Positions 1 to 7,347 are shown, numbered from the stretch's first letter. The stretch is DNA of 18,983 nucleotides from Siphonobacter sp048595215 (GCF_048595215.1 NZ_JBMDWJ010000303.1:1-18983), one strand, 5' to 3'. Notes: generated by a model from the letters alone, not told the origin. A program made the numbers and translations.

Positions 1-1
1 G

Positions 2-232
2 ATCGGTGGTAGTCAGCGGGAAGACAACCTGGAAAAACTCGTAGCCCGGATGAAAGAAGTCGGTATTGAACCCGAAAGCATGGACTGGTTCCTGGATACG
101 CGTCGTTTCGGCTCGGCTCCGCACTCGGGCTTCGGTCTGGGCTTCGAGCGGCTGATTCAGTTCGTAACAGGTATGGGTAACATTCGGGATGTGATTCCTT
201 TCCCCCGGTATCCGAAATCAGCTGAGTTTTAG
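2..232 (+). CDS. asnS: Asparaginyl-tRNA synthetase, C-terminal fragment (5' end outside window)
   Basis: Only the last 76 codons are present; the frame is open to the left edge. The enzyme charges tRNA-Asn with asparagine in the cytoplasm. The fragment contains class II synthetase motif 3 (GFGLGFERL, with the ATP-binding Arg), preceded by the RRFGSAPHSG segment and followed by the closing RDVIPFPR segment that typifies AsnRS/AspRS catalytic cores. The RRFGSAPHSG wording and short C-terminus after IPFPRYP fit AsnS rather than AspS, which would continue with an inserted domain. A strong intrinsic terminator follows 18 bases after the stop, so this is the end of a transcription unit. Confidence 0.9.
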   Translation: MGGSQREDNLEKLVARMKEVGIEPESMDWFLDTRRFGSAPHSGFGLGFERLIQFVTGMGNIRDVIPFPRYPKSAEF

Positions 233-250
233 TCTGAATCCATACTTAAT

Positions 251-285
251 AAAAGGCCACTTCTCGCAAGAAAGTGGCCTTTTTT
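251..285 (+). terminator. Rho-independent terminator of asnS
   Basis: Arms AAAAGGCCACTT (251-262) and AAGTGGCCTTTT (272-283) pair perfectly, with a 9-base loop and a T run at 280-285. It lies directly after asnS and separates it from nuoH. The A run on the left arm would give some termination on the minus strand too. Confidence 0.9.
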
Positions 286-336
286 AGTTTCATTCTAAAT
301 ATTAAATGAACGACAGGAAGTAGATTTGCGGACGAA

Positions 337-355
337 GGCGGCCTATCCGGTCGCC
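337..355 (+). other. Leader hairpin upstream of nuoH
   Basis: GGCGGCC (337-343) pairs with GGTCGCC (349-355) through six Watson-Crick pairs and one G-U pair, with a 5-base loop. It lies 23 bases before the candidate TTG start of nuoH. No T run follows, so it is not a standard terminator. It could affect translation or mRNA stability. A TAGATTTG at 321-328 matches the Bacteroidota -7 consensus TAnnTTTG, but no TTG is found at a -33 spacing, so I do not call a promoter. Confidence 0.4.
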
Positions 356-378
356 GTACACCCAAAATTTGTACCGTT

Positions 379-1467
379 TTGCTTCCTGCATTACTGATCT
401 GTCTTGCCCTTACTCTGGCTACGGTAGTCGTGGGCGTATACGCCGAGCGTAAAATTTCCGGCTTCATTCAGGACCGACTCGGCCCCACCGAAGTAGGCCC
501 TTACGGATTGCTGCAATTATTCGCCGATTTGCTGAAGCTTTTACAGAAAGAAGATATTGTTCCGAAACTGGCTGATCGCTGGCTGTATCTGGTGGCCCCC
601 TGCTTGATTTACCTAGCCGCGTATCTGGGCTATGCGGTATTGCCGCTCAGTCCCGATTGGATTGGCTCGGCTACGTCGGTGGGTGTTTTCTGGTTATTGG
701 CCATCGTTTCGCTGGATGTATTGGGTATTCTGATGGCGGGCTGGGCTTCCAACAATAAATATTCCCTATTCGGAGCCATTCGTTCCGTGGCTCAGATTGT
801 GAGCTACGAAATTCCGCTGGGCTTATCTATCCTCTGCGTAGTGATGATCAATCAGACGCTGGACTTACAGGAAATGAGCTTTCAGCAGGGCATTTACTCA
901 CCGGAACCCGTGTATTTTCTGGGTATCAAGAGTTGGGGAATGGACGTAACCACCAATGGTGGTTTTCTGAGCTGGAATATCTTCCGGATGCCTTTATTCT
1001 TCGTTGTTTTCATCATCTATTTCATTGCTTCACTGGCCGAATGCAACCGAGCTCCCTTCGATCTACCCGAAGCAGAATCGGAACTCGTTGGCGGTTTTCA
1101 CACGGAATATTCGGGTTTTCGGTGGGCACTGGTTTTCCTGAGTGAGTACGCCATGATGATGCTGGTGAGTATTTTGGGAGCCGTGCTGTTTCTGGGCAGC
1201 TGGAATACACCCCTACCCAACATCGGTCTGGTACGACTGGCCGACTGGACTTCCGGTCAACCCGGCACCTTTTGGGGCAACTGTACGGGGATGTTCTGGA
1301 TCCTGACCAAAGCCGCCGTACTAATTCTGACTCAGATCTGGGTACGCTGGACTTACCCTCGCTTGCGGGTCGACCAACTCATGTACCTCGGCTGGAAAGT
1401 ACTGACGCCCGCGGCTTTGATTTTGGTCGTTTTATCGGGTATCTGGCGGCTGTGGATGGTTAGCTAA
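379..1467 (+). CDS. nuoH: NADH-quinone oxidoreductase subunit H (complex I membrane subunit)
   Basis: Integral inner-membrane subunit of respiratory complex I that lines the quinone cavity where the peripheral arm meets the proton-pumping arm. From the TTG start it has 362 residues with many hydrophobic segments. Family signatures are clear: AERKISGFIQDRLGP (22-36), GWASNNKYSL (121-130), RAPFDLPEAESELV (224-237) with the conserved acidic quinone-site residues, and HTEYSG (241-246). No ATG precedes the first membrane helix: the frame is closed by TGA at 307-309 and the only usual start codon is TTG379. That leaves 22 residues before the ER motif, shorter than in typical NuoH, so a rarer start such as ATT367 after an A-rich stretch is possible. 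No other nuo gene lies beside it. Function is secure; the start is not. Confidence 0.9.
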   Translation: MLPALLICLALTLATVVVGVYAERKISGFIQDRLGPTEVGPYGLLQLFADLLKLLQKEDIVPKLADRWLYLVAPCLIYLAAYLGYAVLPLSPDWIGSATSVGVFWLLAIVSLDVLGILMAGWASNNKYSLFGAIRSVAQIVSYEIPLGLSILCVVMINQTLDLQEMSFQQGIYSPEPVYFLGIKSWGMDVTTNGGFLSWNIFRMPLFFVVFIIYFIASLAECNRAPFDLPEAESELVGGFHTEYSGFRWALVFLSEYAMMMLVSILGAVLFLGSWNTPLPNIGLVRLADWTSGQPGTFWGNCTGMFWILTKAAVLILTQIWVRWTYPRLRVDQLMYLGWKVLTPAALILVVLSGIWRLWMVS

Positions 1468-2056
1468 GAGTATTGATTCTTCTTTTATTGTGATTATTTG
1501 ATGCTCCATTTCCTATCACACGGCTAGTCTTTTAGGTCGTATGCATTCCATACTGAAGTTTACTAACAATTAGTTACTATTTCGTCCCGCAAGCACGGCT
1601 GGTCTTTATAGTCCGTATGCATTCCATGCCGGCACGCCCGTTGCTGACCTCCTCTTGCTCTAAGCCACCGCATTGCCGAGGGATCCACTATGGAATGGTA
1701 GGCGGCTTAACTCTGACATGGAATGTGATAGGACGGGGCCCGGTTTTTATGCCGTCCGCTATACTAACTCGCTAAAACCAGTAACCAATTCCTGTTAATA
1801 GATGAAAACCTCTCCCGCCCGTAAGCAGCGGAACGACCTACGGCAGCCGCAATGTGGTAGCCTTGAGCAGGCTGTTGTTAGTCGTGGAGATGCTTACAAG
1901 CTATCGAACAGCCATGTACAAGGTACCAAATTCAGTCTAGGTGAATAACGATAAGATAAGCATCTAACGAGACGATCATTTCTTAAATAAGCAATACATT
2001 GATAATGAACAGCTATTAATCATATTATAAATTTTAACTATAAGTTATCAAAAACA
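1468..2056. other. Gene-free spacer with short direct and inverted repeats (structured RNA or decayed element?)
   Basis: There is no convincing gene here. A 48-codon ORF (1802-1948) has no recognisable family. Instead there are: a near-exact direct repeat, CACGGCT...GCATTCCAT, at 1519-1551 and 1594-1627; an inverted pair TCCTATCACA (1511-1520) / TGTGATAGGA (1724-1733); two inverted copies of the CATTCCAT core at 1690-1697 and 1718-1725; and stems TAAGCC/GGCTTA (1661-1666/1704-1709), GGACGG/CCGTCC (1731-1736/1752-1757) and GGCTGTT/AACAGCC (1870-1876/1907-1913). The part from about 1590 to 1950 looks richer in G+C than the AT-rich stretch from about 1970 to 2080. This could be a non-coding RNA locus or the non-coding remains of an insertion element. 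I cannot name the family. Confidence 0.35.
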
Positions 2057-2092
2057 TTGATTTTACTTATATAAATCAGACTTCTACTTTTG
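2057..2092 (+). promoter_or_regulatory. Candidate Bacteroidota-type promoter of katA
   Basis: TACTTTTG (2085-2092) matches the Bacteroidota -7 consensus TAnnTTTG at every fixed position and lies 51 bases before the katA ATG. A TTG at 2057-2059 could be the -33 element, though the 25-base spacing is longer than usual. Just upstream, TAACT-ATA-AGTTA (2035-2047) forms a short dyad in very AT-rich DNA and could be a regulator site. No OxyR or PerR site is recognised with confidence. Confidence 0.5.
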
Positions 2093-2143
2093 TTCCGGTT
2101 CTACGAAAGAGCAACTCTTTCCTACTAAGCAACCTTTATCCCC

Positions 2144-3640
2144 ATGGAGCAAAACAAGCTGACTACCGCATCCGGCCGTCCTTACGCCGAACACGAAAAT
2201 AGCCAAAGTGTAGGTCCTCGTGGCCCGCTTTTATTGCAGGATTACATTCTGCACGAAAAAATGGCCCACTTCAATCGGGAACGTATTCCCGAACGCGTGG
2301 TACACGCCAAAGGCTCCGGAGCATTCGGTACCTTCACCGTTACGAATGACATTACAAAATATACCCGGGCCAAGTTGTTCAGTGAAGTCGGCAAGCAAAC
2401 GCATTTGTTCTTGCGTTTCTCGACCGTAGGCGGCGAAAAAGGCTCAGCGGATACCGAACGTGACCCCCGTGGCTTTGCCCTGAAATTTTATACTGAAGAC
2501 GGCAACTGGGATTTGGTCGGTAATAATACGCCCGTATTCTTCATCAAAGATCCCAAGAAGTTTAGCGATTTCATTCATACGCAGAAACGCGATCCGTATA
2601 CCAATATGAAATCAGCCACGATGATGTGGGATTTCTGGTCGCTGAATCCGGAGTCGTTGCATCAGGTCATGATCCTGATGTCTGATCGCGGAACGCCTTA
2701 CGGGTACCGCCACATGCACGGCTTTGGTAGCCATACGTTTTCGTTCATCAATCAGGAAAATGAGCGTTTTTACGTAAAATTCCACTTCATCACCCAACAG
2801 GGCATCAAGAACTTTACGGCGGCCGAAGCCGACGCCATGAAGTCAAAAGATATGGATTTTGCCCAGCGTGATTTGCTCGAACACATCGACAAAGGTGATT
2901 TCCCGAAGTGGAAAATGATGGTACAGATCATGCCCGAAACCGAGTCGAAAACGTATCATTGGAATCCCTTTGATCTGACGAAAGTGTGGCCCCACGCCGA
3001 TTATCCACTTATCGAAGTCGGTGAAATTGAGCTGAATCAAAACCCCAACAATTACTTCCAGGACGTAGAACAGGCTGCTTTTGCTCCGGCTCACGTGATT
3101 GACGGTATCGGCTATTCGCCCGACAAAATGTTACAGGGCCGTTTGCTCTCGTACCCAGACGCTCAGCGGTACCGTTTAGGTGGCAACTACGAGCAAATTC
3201 CGGTCAACCGTTGTCCCTACGCTACCAACAACTACCAACGCGATGGTCAGATGCGGGTGGATGGTAATGGTGGACGTAACCCCAACTACTTCCCCAATTC
3301 GTTCGACAATACCGTAGCTGATCAGTCCTACCGTGAACCTGCCTGGGAACTGGATTCGAACGTGGCCGACTGGTACGATCGCAACGCCGAAGGTGAAAAC
3401 GATCACTACACACAGCCGGGCAACCTGTACCGCAACGTACTCGACGAGGAGCAGAAAGCTCATTTGGTAGAAACGATTATCGGTGCCCTCGGTGGTGTGG
3501 ATGGTCCTCGGCGGGACGAAATCATCAACCGCCAGTTGTGCCATTTTTTCCGGGCCGACATCGGGCTGGGTATGCGAATTGCTCAGGGACTGGGCGTAAA
3601 CGTAGAAGCTGCCATGCCCCGTAAACACGAGACGGCGTAG
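2144..3640 (+). CDS. katA: Haem catalase, monofunctional small-subunit type
   Basis: Converts hydrogen peroxide to water and oxygen using haem b. At 498 residues it fits small-subunit (clade 3-like) catalases, not the 700+ residue large-subunit type. Catalytic residues are in place: His54 in RVVHAKG, Asn127 in LVGNNTPVFF, and the proximal haem ligand Tyr337 in RLLSYPDAQ with Arg333 four residues before it. RHMHGFGSHTFSF (189-201) is the conserved central segment. There is no signal peptide, so the enzyme is probably cytoplasmic. ATG2144 opens the protein close to the conserved N-terminal region (GRPYAEHENS...GPRGPLLLQDY). The gene has its own promoter candidate and a long upstream spacer. Ferrochelatase follows 256 bases downstream. 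Confidence 0.96.
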   Translation: MEQNKLTTASGRPYAEHENSQSVGPRGPLLLQDYILHEKMAHFNRERIPERVVHAKGSGAFGTFTVTNDITKYTRAKLFSEVGKQTHLFLRFSTVGGEKGSADTERDPRGFALKFYTEDGNWDLVGNNTPVFFIKDPKKFSDFIHTQKRDPYTNMKSATMMWDFWSLNPESLHQVMILMSDRGTPYGYRHMHGFGSHTFSFINQENERFYVKFHFITQQGIKNFTAAEADAMKSKDMDFAQRDLLEHIDKGDFPKWKMMVQIMPETESKTYHWNPFDLTKVWPHADYPLIEVGEIELNQNPNNYFQDVEQAAFAPAHVIDGIGYSPDKMLQGRLLSYPDAQRYRLGGNYEQIPVNRCPYATNNYQRDGQMRVDGNGGRNPNYFPNSFDNTVADQSYREPAWELDSNVADWYDRNAEGENDHYTQPGNLYRNVLDEEQKAHLVETIIGALGGVDGPRRDEIINRQLCHFFRADIGLGMRIAQGLGVNVEAAMPRKHETA

Positions 3641-3642
3641 TT

Positions 3643-3784
3643 GGTTTGAGAGGTTTGAAAGTTTCAGGTTTGATGCAGGTACATCTTTGACAACCCGTAG
3701 TCTCGCCGATGCTCAATTTTAAACAATCAAACTTAAAACCTTAAACGATCAAACACTCAAACTTAAAACCCCTCAAACTAACCC
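3643..3784. repeat. Fold-back array of TTTGA/TCAAA repeats (katA-hemH spacer)
   Basis: The left part (3643-3674) repeats GGTTTGA-type units about every 9-12 bases. After a roughly 50-base unrelated middle, the right part (3725-3784) carries the opposite orientation, ATCAAAC, CTCAAAC and TTAAAACC. The two halves could fold into an imperfect hairpin. The same repeat style occurs at 11785-12125. Adjacent to it, TTCCCA (3791-3796) and TGGGAA (3802-3807) form a small hairpin inside AACCCAA/TTGGGTT. Confidence 0.6.
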
Positions 3785-3896
3785 AATTCATTCCCACGCT
3801 TTGGGAAACATTTCCGACCTTTGTTGGGTTGAAAGCTTACGAGCAAACGTCATTCGTTTTATTTTATAGATTGACCTTACTAGTCGATCCTCAGCC

Positions 3897-4955
3897 ATGC
3901 AAGTGTTAGAAGTAACGTCCGTCCCCACTACTCAGAAACTTAAAACCGGTATCCTGCTGGTCAACCTCGGCACGCCCGATAGCCCCAGTGTACCCGATGT
4001 GCGGAAATACCTGCGTGAGTTTTTGATGGATGGCCGGGTTATTGATATTCCGACTGCCAATCGCTGGGCTTTAGTCAATTTGATCATTGCCCCGTTTCGG
4101 GCACCGAAGTCGGCTAAAGTGTACCAGGAATTATGGGAAGAACGGGGTTCACCGCTGAAGTTCTACGGCGAAGATGTGAAAGCCCTCTTGCAGCAACGGC
4201 TCGGCTCTGACTACGTGGTCGAATTGGCGATGCGGTACCAGAATCCCAGCATTCAGGCCGGACTGGATTCGTTTCAGAAAGCGGGGTTACGTAAAATCAT
4301 CGTCATTCCCTTTTTTCCGCAGTATGCCTCCGCTACTACAGGTTCGGTATACGAAAAAGTGATGGACATTGTGGGCAAATGGCAGGTGATTCCGGAAATC
4401 TCGTTTACCAATACGTTCTTCGATCACCCCAAATTCGTCGAGTTTTTTGCCGGAGCGGCCCGAAAGTACATGCAGGAACGGGAATACGATTTCTTCCTGT
4501 TCAGCTACCACGGCGTACCGGAGCGGCAGATTCTCAAAGGAGATGCGACGGGTACGACCTGCCAGTTGAACAACTGCTGCGACCGCCTTCATGCCGGGAA
4601 TCAATACTGTTACCGAGCTCAGTGCTTCGCTACGACGCGATTACTGGTGCAGGAACTGGGACTGAAAGAAGGCACCTACGCGACCAGCTTCCAGAGCCGC
4701 CTGGGCAAAACGCCCTGGATTCAGCCGTATACGGAAGATATGGTCGTGAAACTGGCGAAAGAAGGGAAGAAAAATGTACTGGCTTTTAGCCCCGCATTCG
4801 TAGCCGACTGTCTGGAAACGACGATTGAAGTCGGTGAGGAATACAAAGAAGTTTTCGAGAAAAACGGCGGTCAGCACTGGCAACTGGTGGAAAGTCTCAA
4901 TAACAGTCCCCAGTACATTGATTTGCTCGCCGATTTAGTCGAAAAACAAGTTTAA
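3897..4955 (+). CDS. hemH: Ferrochelatase (protohaem ferro-lyase) with internal cysteine cluster
   Basis: Inserts ferrous iron into a porphyrin in the final stage of haem synthesis. The 352-residue protein opens with GILLVNLGTPDSP (18-30) and keeps the catalytic His205 in FSYHGVPER and Glu307 in FVADCLETT. Residues 222-243 carry five cysteines (222, 227, 228, 238, 243) in TTCQLNNCCDR...YCYRAQC; Cys305 lies elsewhere. A ferrochelatase class with all four [2Fe-2S] ligands in an internal segment of about 20 residues is known from Myxococcus, and this segment fits it in size and place. The extreme C-terminus lacks cysteines, so the C-terminal cluster type is excluded. ATG3897 is the first start before the conserved core. 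A strong terminator follows. Confidence 0.95.
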   Translation: MQVLEVTSVPTTQKLKTGILLVNLGTPDSPSVPDVRKYLREFLMDGRVIDIPTANRWALVNLIIAPFRAPKSAKVYQELWEERGSPLKFYGEDVKALLQQRLGSDYVVELAMRYQNPSIQAGLDSFQKAGLRKIIVIPFFPQYASATTGSVYEKVMDIVGKWQVIPEISFTNTFFDHPKFVEFFAGAARKYMQEREYDFFLFSYHGVPERQILKGDATGTTCQLNNCCDRLHAGNQYCYRAQCFATTRLLVQELGLKEGTYATSFQSRLGKTPWIQPYTEDMVVKLAKEGKKNVLAFSPAFVADCLETTIEVGEEYKEVFEKNGGQHWQLVESLNNSPQYIDLLADLVEKQV

Positions 4956-4974
4956 AACACCCCTTAACCAACGC

Positions 4975-5005
4975 ATCGCCCCGGTACTGCTGGGGCGATT
5001 TTTTT
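4975..5005 (+). terminator. Rho-independent terminator of hemH
   Basis: ATCGCCCC (4975-4982) pairs perfectly with GGGGCGAT (4992-4999) around a 9-base loop, and a T run extends to 5005. It ends only 13 bases before the start of the cysteine desulfurase gene, which therefore needs its own promoter inside or upstream of the hairpin, or read-through. Confidence 0.85.
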
Positions 5006-5018
5006 GGTAACGATCGCT

Positions 5019-6161
5019 ATGAACCGTCCGATTTACCTCGACTATAACGCGACTACGCCCGTTGATTCCCGGGTGCTGGAAACGATGCTTCCCTGGTTTA
5101 CCGAGCAGTTTGGCAATGCCGCCAGCCGGACGCACCTCTACGGTTGGGAAGCCGCTGAAGCCGTCGAAAATGCCCGGCGGCAGGTAGCCCGCATTCTGGG
5201 AGCCACGGAAAAGGAAATCGTTTTCACGAGCGGAGCTACGGAGTCGAATAATCTGGCCTTAACAGGCGTATTCGAGGCCTCTTCGAAGAAACATTTCATT
5301 ACGGTACAAACCGAACATAAAGCGATACTGGATGTCTGTACGCATCTGGAAAAATTAGGTGGCGAAGTTACGTACCTCGCTCCGGATACTGACGGACTCA
5401 TTACGGCACAGCAAGTCAGCGACGCCTTACGCCCTGACACCGCTCTGGTATCGGTCATGTGGGCCAATAATGAAACGGGGGTCATTCAGCCCATCCGCGA
5501 ACTGGCCCGTGTTTGTAACGAACGTGGCGTACTCTTTCATAGCGATGCGACGCAGGCCGTGGGTAAACTACCCATATCGGTTGAAGGCATCGATTTACTC
5601 AGTCTGTCGGCTCATAAGTTATACGGTCCCAAAGGTATCGGAGCCTTGTACGTTCGGAAAGGAACACCCCTGAGTATTCAGATGCACGGTGGCGGCCACG
5701 AACGGGGCCGTCGCTCCGGTACGCTGAATGTACCGGGCATTGTCGGCCTGGGCAAAGCCGCTGAACTGGCTCAACAGACGCTAACCCAGGAAGCAGAACG
5801 GCTGGCCGCTTTACGTGATCAGCTCGAAACTGAACTACTGCAACAGATTCCAGGTACGCGGGTGAACGGTTCCCGAACTTCCCGTCTGCCTCAGGTAAGC
5901 AATCTGGCTTTTGAAGCAGTCGATGGCGAAGCGTTACTGATCAATCTTACCCGCATCGCCGTATCGAATGGTTCGGCCTGTACGTCGGCTTCGGTGCTTC
6001 CCTCCCACGTACTGAAAGCCATGGGTTTGAGTGATGACCTGGCTCACGCCTCCGTTCGGTTTAGTCTGGGACGCTATACTACTGAAGAAGACATTGCCGA
6101 GGCCATTTTGCACGTAGTGGCCATGGTAGCTAAAACTCGAACGGACTTTCTGGTGATGTAA
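5019..6161 (+). CDS. Cysteine desulfurase, IscS/NifS family
   Basis: PLP-dependent enzyme that removes sulfur from cysteine as an enzyme-bound persulfide for Fe-S cluster assembly or thio-modification. From ATG5019 (MNRPIYLDYNATTP) it has 380 residues. The in-frame TTG at 5004 lies in the T tract of the terminator and is an unlikely start. His100 in TEHKA, Asp176/Gln179 in HSDATQA, the PLP-binding Lys200 in SAHKLYGPKG and the catalytic Cys321 in NGSACTSAS are all present; the Cys loop is of the IscS (class I) kind rather than SufS. The C-terminus is shorter than in E. coli IscS, where that end contacts IscU. No isc or suf scaffold gene is adjacent, so its acceptor is unknown. It lies between hemH and a NUDIX gene. 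Confidence 0.92.
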   Translation: MNRPIYLDYNATTPVDSRVLETMLPWFTEQFGNAASRTHLYGWEAAEAVENARRQVARILGATEKEIVFTSGATESNNLALTGVFEASSKKHFITVQTEHKAILDVCTHLEKLGGEVTYLAPDTDGLITAQQVSDALRPDTALVSVMWANNETGVIQPIRELARVCNERGVLFHSDATQAVGKLPISVEGIDLLSLSAHKLYGPKGIGALYVRKGTPLSIQMHGGGHERGRRSGTLNVPGIVGLGKAAELAQQTLTQEAERLAALRDQLETELLQQIPGTRVNGSRTSRLPQVSNLAFEAVDGEALLINLTRIAVSNGSACTSASVLPSHVLKAMGLSDDLAHASVRFSLGRYTTEEDIAEAILHVVAMVAKTRTDFLVM

Positions 6162-6205
6162 GCCAGATTTTTCCGAATATTGGGGTAATCTTCTATCCCC
6201 AAACC

Positions 6206-6754
6206 ATGGAATATTTTGAACTCTATACGGAGCAGAATTTGCCCCGCTGGCAAACGAAAGCCCGGTCCGACGTACACCGCGAAGGAGACTGGCACCGTAG
6301 CACCGAAGTATGGGTGATTAATGATCAGCGGGAACTCTTACTTAATCTTCGCCATCCTGATAAAGACCTTTTCGCCAACCTGTGGGACGTATGCATTGCC
6401 GGTCATCTGCAACCGGGCGAAAACTACCGAACGGCTGCCCTCCGGGAAGTACGCGAGGAGCTTGCATATGCCGTTCCTTCTTCGGAATTACACTTCATTG
6501 ACGTCTGGAAAATAGATGGCTTTGATGTTCACACCCAGTTGTACGACCGGGAGTTCGCGGGTGTCTTTGTCTGGAAAACGCAACTTCCCATTACCGCCTT
6601 CATACCCCAGCCGGAAGAAATCAGCGAGCTACGTTTCGTACCCATCCATCAGGTTCGACAGGCCTTGGAAAACCCAGGTACGGACCTAAATTTCATTCCG
6701 CTGGAAACCATTTTCCTAGAGATTTTAAACCGGATTGAATCGACTGCGTTGTAA
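6206..6754 (+). CDS. NUDIX hydrolase, YfcD/IPP-isomerase-like subgroup
   Basis: Cytoplasmic protein of 182 residues with a NUDIX box at 66-88 (GHLQPGE...REVREELAY) that binds divalent metal and hydrolyses a nucleoside diphosphate linked to another moiety. All the acidic box residues are present, but the usual Gly after the EE pair is Ala87. The preceding VHREGDWHRSTEVWV segment is typical of YfcD-like proteins and IPP isomerase relatives; the substrate cannot be read from the sequence. The gene starts 44 bases after the cysteine desulfurase with no terminator, so the two are probably cotranscribed. TTGGGG (6180-6185) and CCCCAA (6197-6202) could form a hairpin ending 3 bases before the ATG and limit translation. 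Confidence 0.85.
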   Translation: MEYFELYTEQNLPRWQTKARSDVHREGDWHRSTEVWVINDQRELLLNLRHPDKDLFANLWDVCIAGHLQPGENYRTAALREVREELAYAVPSSELHFIDVWKIDGFDVHTQLYDREFAGVFVWKTQLPITAFIPQPEEISELRFVPIHQVRQALENPGTDLNFIPLETIFLEILNRIESTAL

Positions 6755-6813
6755 CGTTTTCTAACAAAAGTCCATCTAACCGCTACAAACGCTCACTTCA
6801 TTCGTTTTTTGCT

Positions 6814-7347
6814 ATGGATCTTTCAGAACTCGGAGATCGTATCTGCATTTTAGGGCCTTCCAACAGCGGCAAGTCTACGCTTGCTCAGGCCATTGGTCAG
6901 AAATGTAACCTGGAAGTCATTCACCTGGATCAGTTTTATCATTGGCCCCATACCAACTGGCAGGTACGTCCACGCGACGAATTTGTTGCCTTGCACGAGG
7001 CAGCTATTGCCGGCGATCGCTGGGTAATAGATGGGAACTATACCGTTTGTATGCCACAGCGGTTTCAGCGGGCTATCGGCCTGATCTTATTAGAGGTCTC
7101 TACCTTAACCAGCCTGGTCCGTTACTTTTACCGTACTCTTTTTCAATCCAACAGACCTGGCAACCTGGAAGGTGGACAGGATAGTATTAAGTGGGCAATG
7201 ATTCACCATATTTTGGTTGTTACGCCTAAAAATCGGAAGCGATACACGCAACTGTTCAATCAGGCGGAACTTCCTAAAATTCGGCTCACCTCCCGCCGGG
7301 AAATCAATCAATGCTACCTAGACTGGGGTCTGCAACGGCCCTTCTAG
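6814..7347 (+). CDS. P-loop kinase-like protein (FlaR / adenylate-kinase-like)
   Basis: A 177-residue cytoplasmic protein with a Walker A motif GPSNSGKST (14-22) immediately after the first strand. HLDQFYHWPHTNW (37-49) and WVIDGNY (70-76) are the marks of the small P-loop NTPases often annotated as DNA topology modulation protein FlaR or adenylate-kinase-like. The real substrate of this group is poorly defined; the fold suggests a small-molecule kinase, and the FlaR name should not be taken as function. It lies 59 bases after the NUDIX gene on the same strand without a terminator, so the two may share a transcript. The start ATG6814 leaves the normal short N-terminus before the P-loop. Confidence 0.75.
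   Translation: MDLSELGDRICILGPSNSGKSTLAQAIGQKCNLEVIHLDQFYHWPHTNWQVRPRDEFVALHEAAIAGDRWVIDGNYTVCMPQRFQRAIGLILLEVSTLTSLVRYFYRTLFQSNRPGNLEGGQDSIKWAMIHHILVVTPKNRKRYTQLFNQAELPKIRLTSRREINQCYLDWGLQRPF

Noticed and set aside
306..323. Five-codon ORF (ATG...TAG) before nuoH, as a possible leader peptide
   Set aside because: Too short and without regulatory codons; chance occurrence is likely.
321..328. TAGATTTG as nuoH promoter
   Set aside because: Matches the -7 consensus, but there is no TTG at -33 spacing, so not called as a promoter.
1802..1948. 48-codon ORF in the nuoH-katA gap
   Set aside because: Short, no recognisable motif, and overlaps a stem-forming segment; reported only as part of the structured spacer.
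3176..3628. Minus-strand ORF of 150 residues inside katA
   Set aside because: Shadow of the conserved catalase frame; no family resemblance.
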